DNA of 64,000 nt from Bostrychus sinensis (Eukaryota > Chordata > Actinopteri > Gobiiformes > Eleotridae). The translations under genes were made by a program, and so were the position numbers. Of this stretch, positions 1-12,100 are shown piece after piece (position 1 is the first letter of the stretch; the number at the start of each line of letters is the position of its first letter). The stretch covers positions 45,039,763 through 45,103,762 of the forward strand of contig CM036239.1 of assembly GCA_020698575.1 (NCBI GenBank), read 5' to 3'. Below the pieces are notes generated by a model that saw only the letters and a list, made by a program, of their open reading frames with translations, made no database searches and had not been told where the DNA came from.

Positions 1-575
1 TTCACACTTGCCGTGTTTGGTTTCTTTCAGTTGAACTCTGGTGCGCTTCTGGTGCTGGGAAAGTCTAGTTTGTTTGAGCGGGTGTGAACGTGCCATCAGA
101 CTCAGGTGCGCACCAAACAGATAAACTCTGGTCCGCCTGAAATCAGGGAGTGGACTTCACCACTGTTCACCAAGGGCATAAAAACATACACGCATCTAAC
201 GTGACTACTAGGAAATAATACAGATATACTGTAAATAAAATGTATTTAAAAGGTTGCTGACATTAGCAAGCAAAAATAAAATACTGCTGAAACAACACAG
301 ATTTACAGTTATCACTGGAGAGAGTCCACAGTGGTGTTCAGCCGATATTGCTGCTCTAAACGTAAAACTTAATTAAATATGAATTAAAGTGCGCAGTATG
401 ATATTATTGGGATAGCTGAAGAGGAGGACTTTGGACCAATAGAAGAGCAGGATTTCTTCTTCGCCAGTTTCTCTCAGTAAATACTGACATGCTGCCCTCT
501 ATAGGCGAGGGGTGTTACTGCTCAATCAATTCAGTTTGTTTGACAGAGCTCAGTGTGAACTCGAACTGATTTTGA
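1..575. mobile_element. MITE-like repeat, cut by window edge
   Basis: The stretch has related GTGTGAAC-type words in opposite orientation near 60-90 and 560-570, and a GC-richer left part, as in non-autonomous DNA transposons of fish. No open frame is seen. The left end lies outside the window, so terminal repeats and a target duplication cannot be checked. Confidence 0.35.
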
Positions 576-2241
576 CTTTTTTTTTTTTTTTACCCCCAGT
601 TAAAATTGTTTGCAGTATGGTCTCACTAAGCACAAATCAAGTGTTGGTGCAATAATCCACTTATACTGTATCAAAATTATAGCTTCACATTTAATTCATT
701 GACTGATGAACTGTTCTTCTACTGATGCTTAGTGGGAGTCTGTACTTCACAACCGCAATGATGGGAAAACTATTAACACAATTAGAAATTAATTAGAACC
801 TTGAAATGTTTATTGTGTATATTTTATTGTGCATAACTTAAATTAACTGTAAGATTGGTGCACTGTACATATCATAATTTATTTGAACATTATATTCTTC
901 TTTTTCTTCAAGTTAAAGATAATTGTTCACTACAAAGTTGTTATCTCAGGTGCTATGGAAACCACTAAACAAAATCTACACTATGCATTAATTAAAAGCT
1001 TTTTGTACTTGTGTGTCCTTTTACACTAATGGAGATTTGTATGTATGTGGCACCTCTTACTGCAGACATTAAAACTGATTGTCTTATTTCTATGAACTCC
1101 AGCGTATCTATATAATGATGCTTAGTCCAGGCTTAAAGTAAGTCATTAAATAACAATTTAATCTGATGCATAACAAGTAGCTCCACAGTGTACAGTTTAA
1201 AAGGAAGGCGATATATTCTTTAGTTTTTAATGTCCTACATTTTTAATTGAAAAAGCAGTCTTTTAATAGCAGATTTAGATATAAAACATATGAAGTAAAC
1301 TTCCCATAGTTCACAGATTAACACAAGTATTTAGATATTTGCATGTCTGGGAAAAAACATTGCATTAAAGCAGAAAGCCCTCATGGTGTAATGTAGGCTA
1401 AGAAGTAACAGACTGTCCAACCCATAAATCACCAGGGGCCAAAAAGGTCTTACTCCAATTTCTTAACCTGGTCTGTCGTTTATGTTGCCTCTGCAGTTTA
1501 CAAGCATTGTAGTATAATCTAGGACAGACGGACACTGAGATCCTAGAATTTAAAATCAAAATCAAGCAAGACCACAACAAGTTTATTGTCTATAATTCTT
1601 GTGACTAGATGACAAGCTACTATACATTATTTTAACTTCAAAAAGGCTGCCTTCTTTACCAAATATAAACGGTTCGGACTTAAAATTGACTTTGTTATAA
1701 TACATTATTTGTTTTTATTGGAGCTGTTTTATGGGAAGAAGTGGATAGAGTAGCCAAATAGAAGTAAAAAGTAGTCATCCAAATAAATACTCAAGTTATA
1801 ATATGTGGGACACAGACTAAACATAAAATAATGTGGAAGTTATTGGTATTTTCAAACATTAAGCAATAAAAATTGTGTGTGTGCATAGATAACTAAATAT
1901 CCCTTTTTCACAGTATAAAGCTTTTGAAATAGGTAAAGTAGATGTGGGCAGTTGTACTTTTTACTTCAAAGTAATAGCTAGGTAGTAAAAAGTATGTCGT
2001 AGCTGGTCATTATGTTTCTGTCTCACACTCCACAACACTGTTTACTGACATTATAACAAAACTGTGATAACATTTTACTAAAGGAATAATCAAGAATAAA
2101 CATCCAAGCAAAATAACCAAGCTACACGAGCCAACAAACCTTACAAAATGAGGAAATTAACTGGAGAATTATTATAGGCCAAAGTAACCTATACATTCTG
2201 AGGCCTGTTCATCAGATTGAGTTTTTCACTAATGATGTAAC
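576..2241. other. No gene seen
   Basis: AT-rich sequence with only short chance frames. A T-run lies at 578-590. I see no splice-flanked exon, RNA gene or clear repeat boundary here. Confidence 0.5.
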
Positions 2242-2645
2242 TGTAGAAGGGTTGCAGTAATCACACTACTAGATGAATTAAGTTTTGGAGATTTATTAGC
2301 AAACGTCAGAGTAAAGATTCAGTCTTGGTCAAGGATCTTTCGTCCACGCAATCTGGGCGCAAGACTGAATGTGCACTGCCTACACAATTATTTTATACAC
2401 ATGCTATTGAGGAGGGCAAGCTCCCTATCACGTTGCACAGCCATTCAGCAGCCCCCACCTTTGCCCACTCTAGTCTTGACATTTGTCCAAGGCAACGGTC
2501 ATGACAGTCAGGTGTGTTTCGGTCAGTCCATGAAAACTGTTACTGAAACACTTTTTATGTCATTCTACTTATCGAGTAGTTTCTTATTTGCATCCAGGCA
2601 TATAATATCAGCAGTGTTAGTCAGTTAGACAGTGTAACCCTAACA
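2242..2645 (-). mobile_element. Solo LTR (retroelement), minus strand
   Basis: Read on the minus strand this 404-bp block starts TGTTAGGG and ends CTTCTACA. In between it has a TATAAAA box (about 2393-2400) and, about 100 bases later, an AATAAA signal (about 2290). That order is what an LTR with U3, R and U5 shows. No gag or pol lies next to it, so it is a solo LTR. I found no matching target duplication in the flanks, so the ends may be off by a few bases. Confidence 0.65.
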
Positions 2646-2945
2646 AGCCTACTACAATTGTACTTTTGAGGTGAAACTCCAGAGGTTGAACTGGTGATGC
2701 ACATTTATCAAAAATAATACCCAGTTTGTTCTATATTTATCTATTCATACAATCTCACACGGGACTCAACAAAATCTTAAAAAATTATGTTTTATGAATT
2801 TGAATTTTCAATTTACCCCAAGAGCACTTTTTTTTAAAAAGCCATTTCCTTTAAAACAGTATGTCATAGAATACATTTACCAGTTTAAACAGTTAGGAAA
2901 TATCTTAAAACAGTAAGTAGAGATCTTAATTGTACTTCTATTTTG

Positions 2946-3132
2946 TTTTGCCTTGACCCAAAGCACTAAGTGGCTCAACTTGGCCCGTTTGTGGAGCACA
3001 GTTGTATTACACTGTTGCGTAAGATTAAGTTTCGATTTACGATTCGTCAGAAATAAAACTCACCATTTTCACTGTTTCCTACCTCATTTTCCGAAGCCCG
3101 TGTCAGCTGAGCACTCGGGCTGGCTGCACAGT
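2946..3132 (+). promoter_or_regulatory. Upstream region of PARP12-like copy 1
   Basis: This region precedes the first coding ATG. Its middle (about 2992-3020, GTGGAGCACAGTTGTATTAC) matches the region before copy 2 at about 59733-59755 almost base for base, so promoter sequence was duplicated with the gene. An interferon-response-like word, AGTTTCGATTTAC, lies at about 3028-3040 and is one base off a TTTCNNTTTC core. No TATA box is obvious. Control by interferon is inferred from the gene family. Confidence 0.35.
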
Positions 3133-6100
3133 ATGGAGACCGAGATATTAAAATTTATTTTGAGTAACCACGGATCTGTGAACACCGAGGAGCTGCTGTA
3201 TAATCTGTGGGACGCATCTTGTCTTTCGGAAATTATCTGTAAAAATGATAAGTTCGTGTCGTGTTTGTGGAACTTGCAGCCGAAGGTGGTGGTCCGGAGC
3301 AGTGTGACGCTGTGCTGGGGCAAAGACTGTCCGGGCTGCGGACGTTTGCACCTTTGTAAAAACTTCCTCCTCTCTGGATCCTGTCATTTGCAGTCAAGGT
3401 AAATGGATGTATGTTTTCTTCATTTGAGGACAAAGACGAGTCATAAACTATGTACCAAGTAGAGAGAGGATGTTGAAATGATTGGACCATATTAGGAGAG
3501 ACCGGGGACTGCTTGTTCCATTGCTTATTACAGCCAGGGTTGCCAGATCTGACTGACAGTTTCCAGCCCAAATATAACGTAAAACCCGCCAAACGCAATA
3601 AAAACCCGCCCAAATCACAACCATTCTACAATCTTAATGTTAAAACTGTAATACATATGAAATAGCATATTTTGAGCACACAAAACTTCACAACTGCCAA
3701 TGGAAAAAGTAATAAACAGTCTCCACAATGAGTGTAATCAGAAAAACAAATAGCTCTCTCACGGGGCTGCAGTGTTTACTTTTTTCAACCAATCACAGGT
3801 CCATAATTAGACATGTGATTGACAACTAATGACACTAATATTACTACTTCTATTTTACAAATTAATTTTATTCATCAATAACCAGCAAATATATGTAATT
3901 ATTGATCAGGAAATTTATAAAATATTATTAAAATAAGTTTATTTTACATTTTCAAAATCCCGCCCCATAAGTCTAAAAATAGCCCAAATATTATACACCC
4001 GCCCAACGCTATTTTTTTCCGCCGAGAGAGAGCAAAAGTAGCCCAATTCTGGCAACACTGATTACAGCCGCACTAGAGGGCGCTGTGATTTGATGGTTTT
4101 ATCCAGTATTTGGTTGGACATCTTGATTATTTTGCAATGGAGCGCAACAGTGCTCGCCCTCTGGTGCTGGGAGTAAATTTCCTATTTTTCCTATAGGGCT
4201 TTACGAAAAATGCTTATATTAAGAGTTTAAAGGCTCCAGAGAGGATAATCAGCTACATGTTAACTCATGACCATAGCGCAATTCATTTTGTTGTGAAAAA
4301 AAAAAAAATCTGAAACTTGTAAAAAGGTATGGCTACACGTGTGTTTCGCTGATTATTCAAGTTTAAGATAATTATTTTGATTAAAGTGAATTGCGCTATG
4401 GCCATGAGCAGTGGTGAACAAAGTACTCAAAAGCTGTACTCAAGTAAAAGTACTGTTACTTAAAAAATAATATTAAGTAGAAGTAAAACAACAAAAATGT
4501 TACTTCAGTAAAAGTAAAAAAAAAAGTATTTAGTATAAAATTTACTTAAGTTAAAAAGTACATTTGAATGTTTTTACAAAATCTTCTTTTTCCCGAGTTT
4601 CGAACCCTGAACCTTGTGATTGCAATTCAGATGTGCTACCTACTACACCTCAGAGGACAAAAACTACTTTCTTACTTCCATAGACAATTTAAAGTTTTTC
4701 TCAAGTAAAAGTAAAAAATAAAATAATCCAAAATTTACTCAAGTAAAAGTATGTTCTATAAAATGTACTCAGAAAGCACTTTTACTCAAGTAATTTACTT
4801 GAGTAAAAGTATCTATTTACTGTCCACCACTGGTCATGAGTTAACATGTAGCTGATTAGCTTCTGTCGAGCTTTTAAACTCTTAATATAAGCATTTTTCG
4901 AAAGGTCTATGGGAAAAATGAATGGGAAATTATCTTATGGCACCAGAGAGAGGCGAACACAGTTATGTTTATAGTCTTCTTTTTTTTTTTTAACTAATAA
5001 CATTAAGGTGTGGGGGTAATTTGTCATTTTTATGGGTTGGAGTAATTTTTCATATTGGTTTTGTTTTTGTTTTAAAAGCTTGTCGGTTACTAGCTTCTGA
5101 AAAATCTAACATTTAGCAAAAAGTCAAAAATCATAGCTTTTCTTTTAGCATCTTTTAGCTTGCAGGCTAAAGCCATGTGTTAGTGAGCTCAAGTGTTTGT
5201 CAGGAGGTCAGTTGGGGCTGGTGTCTCACTGAGCCAGCGGTTGAGTCATAAAAGGCAAGGTTACAACAGTGTTGTATTAATTTGTTGTTATGCTCATATT
5301 TAATAAAACAGTAGCTTTAGTAGAGCCTATATTTTTTAGCTCTGTATTTCCCTTCACTTTACATCTCATCCCAGAGTTTTGTTCTAATAAATAATTGCCT
5401 TGCTCAAAATCATGGTTTAAACACATCAGGCATTGATTATTATGTATTTCAAAACGTATTTTATCTTTTTATTCCAAAAAACTAAAAAAGTTATCATATA
5501 CAAAAAGCATTTAAGCTCCATTGATTTTAATGGAGACAACCAACCCCACTCAAATGGGCTTGGTTGTCACAGTGGGTCAGGGTGTTTTTGATAATTAATA
5601 ACCTTTTATTACAATCAGGTGTAAGAAAGAAATGGCTACCTACTTGAAGCAAGACCTTAAGCTTTCATTTAATATTTGAACGTCTCTTGTTTGATGTTTA
5701 GATGATGAGTAATTTACACTAGAGTAAAAAGTGTGACAATATTCAAAATAAAGACACTCAAAAGTATAACCAATACCAAAATACCCCTCCATTCAGCAAA
5801 TGGTTTAAGGTTAAAACAACAAACAAATACATATTTAATTACACTAAACGTAGTAGAGGGTGTCTTCATTACATTCATAAATAGCAGAAGTGACAAGTGT
5901 ACATTGTAAATTACTGCATAAAAATAATTATTGCAGCATAATAATAAATACAAGTTTCCAAAAGGTGATGACAGATATTGCACAGGTGTAATGCGAGCGG
6001 TGTGCATGTGTTCATCAGCAGCAGGAAGGAAAGACCTGTGGTATCTCCCCTTCACACACCGAGGGTGGATCAGTCTGTCACTGAAGCTGCTCTCCAGAGC

Positions 6101-9100
6101 AGACAGGGCGTCCTGCAGGGAGTGTGACTCATGATCCAGCATAGATGTAAATTTTGCCAGGGTCCTTCTGTCACCCATCTCCTGCACTGAGTCCAGAAGA
6201 TAGCCCAGGACAGAGCTGGACTTCATGATGACTTTGTCCAGCTTCTTCCTCTCACTGTCTGTGATGCTGCTGCAGCAGACCACAATAACACTTATAATAG
6301 TTATTGTGCATCTTAACCAGGAGACCCAATATCTGTTTAGCTATTAGTGATAAATAAATTAAATATTATACATAAATAAATAGGGCATTTTTGCTATGAT
6401 GTGCGTGCAGCAGCGTAACATCAGGCAGTGTAGGGGCTTTAGGGGCCCCTGGGAGTCAGCCCTTGTCTGTCATATGGTCAAGTTTTTATATAAAAATGTT
6501 TTTAATTCATGTTAAATTTATGTAACCACCTCATTATAATTTCAAGACTTCGATAGATCTGTATCATTTGTGAGCTACTTTATCTTAAGAAATAAATGAG
6601 TTCTCTTATGATTGATACAAACTCTACTCTACTGTGTATATAATAACAAATATATTAACATACAGTGTTGGTTTTCTTTAGGTGCCTTATGTCTGTGTGA
6701 AAGACCACCTGCATCCGATTTTTTGTTTTGGTAGCTATTGGCTTTACTGTCTGTTTATATTTTATTTTCATGTTCGAAATACACACACATGCTCGCGCAC
6801 GAACTATGCAGACTGTAAGCATTGCTACTTGAATCTATTAAAACAGCTGACTGCCTTGAAGTACTAAATATCTGTTCTCATTTTTAAGTTACGCCACTGG
6901 TTGTATGACTAAGTTAGTAAGTTAGTCTAAACTTCCTGAATTAATGTTATGTAAGACAAATGTTAATATTTAGTTCCATATAGGCCGCGTCAACTGTAGA
7001 TCCTCCCTTGTAACTGTTGCTTTAGACTATAGACTACTGTTAACAGCTGCACTGTGTGTTTCCCAGGAGAGGATGTACATTCTCCCATGATCTCCTCTCA
7101 GACTACAATGAGGAGATCCTCAGAGAGTTTGGTCTGGAGACACTGTACCAGGACAGAGCTGTGTCTCCTGCTGCTACAGAGCAACAACACACTACTGCCT
7201 TCTGTAAGTATAACTTTGTATTAAACTTGTTTATTAGGATGGGTTACTTGAGAACACAGATTGTCTGTATTAGATTCTGGTCAGAGCAGGGCACAGTCTG
7301 GAGAACAGGCCAGAACAGTTTTTATGCTGCTTATTTTAGCCATGTGTGTGCAGAACTGTCTGCTATTAACCTGTGTAACCTTTGTAGAAAAACAGGTCTT
7401 TCCTTGAAAAGGTCAGATGTGAGTGAGTAATAGCTACACCACAATCACTGTAATGTATCGTATAGGCTAATCCAGCCATTCTTAAAGTCATGAGAGTTAC
7501 AGCCCCCTTAAAAAATTCTAAGCGGACCCCCACCAAGAAAATGTAACTCTGTTTGTTGAAAATACACAGCTAAAAATTCCTTCAAAGTAATATTTTTAAA
7601 CGAATATTTTTAAATGAATACATAATTGTATTTAATTTTTTAAAGTTCTTCTAATGTACTTAATGTAGACAACCTCTGGCAGCACCCCTGCTGTAGCTCC
7701 ACGACCCTGGACCCCAGTTTGGGAATCACTGTGCTAGTCCAATACATCTGACACAACACCCAACAGAAAATTGCAGTTTTATCTAGAACATCCCATAACT
7801 ACCTAGATTCTGTACAATTTAGGAACTTTCCCTTCTTCTCTTTTGGCTTTTCCCTTCTGGGGCTGCCACAGCAAATCGTCTACCTCCTGATGTGCCGTAA
7901 AAACGTGCAGCACAGGGAAAACTGGCATATGACCCCCTATTGCTGGATTGTACAAAAGCAGTGAATGATGTTGATACAAGTATCGAATAATGTGTAACTT
8001 TTTAAACATGGTGACAAACTGGTTCTACTTCTCTTTAGTGAACCTTATCTCATGCACATGCACACAGTCACAATGAATGATATAATCGACATGTTTTTGT
8101 GAGTATCAGTATTTAGTATATTGTACGATCCCAGCAGCTGATTAGAAATGCTGTTGCATGTGACATGGCAATTGTTCATTAGTCTATAATGCTGTTTTCT
8201 CTTTTCTCTTCTCTTAGATCTGTCATAATTACAATAACCGCAGTGGATGTCAGGACGACTGTCAGAGACTGCACATCTGTGAGAGGTTCCTCAGCCGAGA
8301 CTGCCGCTGCTTCAGGCCACATGACTTTTTTGCCCCACTGCCACTGAAACGCCTGCAAGAAAAACGTATTCCTGACAATCTGATTAAGATTTTAAAGTCT
8401 GTCTATGCAAACAAAGAGGCGCTGAGGCTCGCTGACAGTGCGGACGATAGGGACAATAGAGCAAACAGGAGCAATAATAGTGATCATAGTGACCCACTGG
8501 CTGCCTGCAGTTCAGATCTTACCAATGAATATGAACCAAACAACAGCAGCCAAGACTCAATGTCCGCCGGAGACACACTGAATACTGGATATGACACGGA
8601 TTCAAGCAGCGACGCCAGCACAAACCAGAATAAAGGTAGTGGTCGTGGTGTTCAGAGAAGAAGAGGTAGAAGGGGAGGCAGAAGCAGAAGGGGCAATAAA
8701 CAACAGGACAGGACACCCTCTCATGACATACTAGACTTACTAGAATCACTAGATGCTTCTATACTTTTTGTTAACAGTGAATATAAACAAAACAGTTTAA
8801 GTGCAGCCATAAAACCCACTTGCACATTCAGCAATATTGTTACAAATGTGACAGAGAGTTGTGAAAGAAGTCTCAATATGGGAAAAAGAGGCACTAGCAG
8901 AGGCATGGAAAATAATCCACGGACTGATGGGCCACTCTCTCACAGTGACTTACTAGCTGCCTTCACCTCAGTGGACGTTACAAAAGTACAAGGACCAAAC
9001 AATAACAGTAAAAACCCCAAACCCACTGGCAAATCATCAAATACAGATGCAAAGTGTAATAAAAACCAAAGCCGAGGACCGAAAGGTAATTTTTTTTTCT

Positions 9101-12100
9101 ACAGTGTTTCACTTGCTTCATAAATTAAACAGCAAAATAATATATATAGTGTATTTTTAAAGGTAAAACAGAGATATGCATGTTCTTCATCAAAGGACAC
9201 TGTATATATGAAGGTAAGTGACAAGTGTTCAAAACAAAAATTGCATGTTGTCACTGGATACGATGTGTTTAATACTGATGTGTGTACCCTCAGATCGCTG
9301 TTCCAGAGCTCATGACAAGATGCCGTACAGATGGGAGATCAAACAGGACGGGCAGTGGACTCCTATGGCTGATAATGAGAAGATTGAGAAAGACTATTGT
9401 GACCCTGAAAACACATACAGGTACTCGCTCCAAGGACCAAGTTTACCAATGAAATCTATTTACTGTCTAGTACAGTACTAGGTCCTAACAACTAACATGG
9501 CAATGCACAAGTGTGAAAGCCAGCAATGCCAGATGCCAGATGAAAAAATAATATCTCCAATACAACTTCTCTGTTAAAACAAGCCCCTTTAACATTATTA
9601 TTATTTGTTTTTGTTTTATCCTCACAGTATCCTCAAATGCCTTCCTGTGTATTTTGATATAATGAGGTGTGGAGAAGGACAAAGTGAGACGCCTCTCTAC
9701 CATTAACTCTGTACTGAAGCCGGACTACATCCACACCACTGACTGGCTTTGGTACTGGGAGGACGACCATGGGAAGTGGCACCAGTATGCTGCTGCTGTA
9801 AGTAACTGGCTGAGGTGTTGACTGTTTTATTTCTACCACCAGTGGGCAGCAATTCTGTCCTACTGTGTGAAAAAGCTCTAAAAAATGTTGGCAGTCACTC
9901 AGTTAAGGCTGGATTCTCCTCACTCTCTCTGTAAACTCCCTAAGCCTGGACATTTTACAGCACCTTTACCCCTCTGTCATGCAATAAAAAAGCGTGATCT
10001 GGCTGTGTTTGCTGTTCATGCTAGTGGTTTGTTGTGGCTGCAGGATGTTACGTTACATCACACACCACTGTGGGACTTACAGTTTTTATCTGTTCCACTT
10101 GCCTGTGCGAAAGAGATACAGCAAAAGGTTTCTGGGGCTGTGAAATTCATAGAACTGAATATAGGGTGGGCAGTTCACAGAACCAAGTTCCTATATCTGT
10201 TCTGTGGAAAAGCGCCTACTGACCCTGCTCCACTCCCTTACAGAGGTGCTTGAGGGTTCATGGGATATGGAAAAAACACTGACAATGTCCCTAGTTGCAT
10301 CCTATGGAGGTGTGGAGTAAGATATTGGGAGATTAAGGGATATTTAAAGTTTTCTCATTCAAACAATGAACTGTGGTTGCAGTACTTGCTTTAAGATGGA
10401 CTTTTGTGATGTTGTGCGTATTTTGCAGACATGTGAGCATCGATTGGCCAGCATCACCAGCACAGAACTGGAGGAGATGTATCTGAAAAATAACAAAGAT
10501 GTGGTAGCGTTTACAGCTGGTTCACAGTCATATGAACTTAGTTTCCAAGGTAAACATGCTGTGGTAAACAGTATAATTATACTTGTTTTCAACTCTCAAA
10601 TGCATAAATGATTTCTATAATTTTTCTTAGACATGATTCAAACAAGCATAAAATACTGGCACTAAGAGGCTTGTGAGGAGACGCCCTCGGTTTGTCTCTG
10701 CAGCTGAAGTCCAAACAAAGAGGTACAGCTCATTCACATTGAGTGAGTGCACTGTACATGTCATATTCTAACCTGTTTTATGTTGTAGGAAGCGCCCAGA
10801 AAACTCTGCTGCTGTACCGGACTACTGGGACAAAACACTGATTTCTCAAACAGGACACATGGTGAATTAAACTCACCTATTATTTTGTTGTGACTTTGAC
10901 AAACTGCAAACTGGATAGACTTGGATAGATTTGTAGAGGTGTTTTCATTTGACAAACCTAAACTAATCTTGTTACTAACCTAATTTTCGCGAATGGGACG
11001 TATTAGGATTGTTCATTTTGGGTGTAAGCATCAAAGAGGACGATGATTCAGAAGTATAATCAAGTCAGAAGGTTTATTTTAGTATCACACAGGTAAGGTA
11101 ACAACAGCTGTGCCCCGCTGAAAGGGATAGGGTGAGCAAGCCGTCCAAAAAAGGAGTGATCACAGTTTTTATACTATGTATGACAATGTATGACGATTTC
11201 TTCATATCATTATATTGTTTTCTTCAAGAAACTCCTGTGCCTCGACCAGGCCAGAGTTCTCATTTCTGCAGTGCATAATCTTCATTATCTTCAGGAGCGT
11301 CCCACGCAACGGCAGGGCCGTGGGAGCCCCCACCTGTAACCTTGAGTTTCCTAACTTTGTAACCAGCTCATTATTGTGCACTTTTGCAAATGCCCAATGT
11401 ACCTAATCGCAGAGTGACCTTTAGAGTGAAAGGAGAAAAACATCCTTTAGAATCAAAATATTCTTACTAATATTGAAGCGTTTATTAACCTTAGCAGTAG
11501 TACATCAAAATACAAGTTTAGTGGTAATACGCAAAGCTATATATAGAAATATTCAACAGACGATAAAGGAAGTTTGAATTTTTAGCACTGGGGGTCTGGC
11601 AGTGCAGACCCAGAGTTTACAGAGGATTTTGTGAATGAATAAACACAGTTGTAACCATTCCCACAGATAACACAAAACTCATAACAGATGATTAAAAATA
11701 CATTTGTAAGAATTTATTCATAATGTTTTATTGTCTTACAGTGTGTCAGCCTCCAGTCCTCCTCAGGGGAATATAAGGAGATCCAGGAGCGTTTCTGTCA
11801 AACGATGTTTGGTTTTCATATCCTTAAAATTGAAAGGATCCAAAACAAAGCAGTTTGGGAAGCCTTTCAGCTGTACGTATTTTACAATAAGCTAAAAATT
11901 ATAAATGATATTTCTTAATGTTTCATACAACTGCTACAGCCTGACATTAAGCTACTGTGTGTTATTATTCATTTTAATTAAAGGCAAAAGAGTCACATGA
12001 AAAACAAAAATGGTGGACGACCTGTGGCAGAGAAGAAGCTTTTCCACGGGACTGACCCTAAATTTATAAACACCATTTGTGCCACTAACTCTCACTGGAG

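Noticed and set aside
3233..3613. Minus-strand frames over the first PARP exon
   Set aside because: They are antisense to a well-supported exon and show no domain.
9885..10253. A 122-codon frame in PARP intron 6
   Set aside because: No motif, no splice support, and flanked by two strong exons of the same gene.
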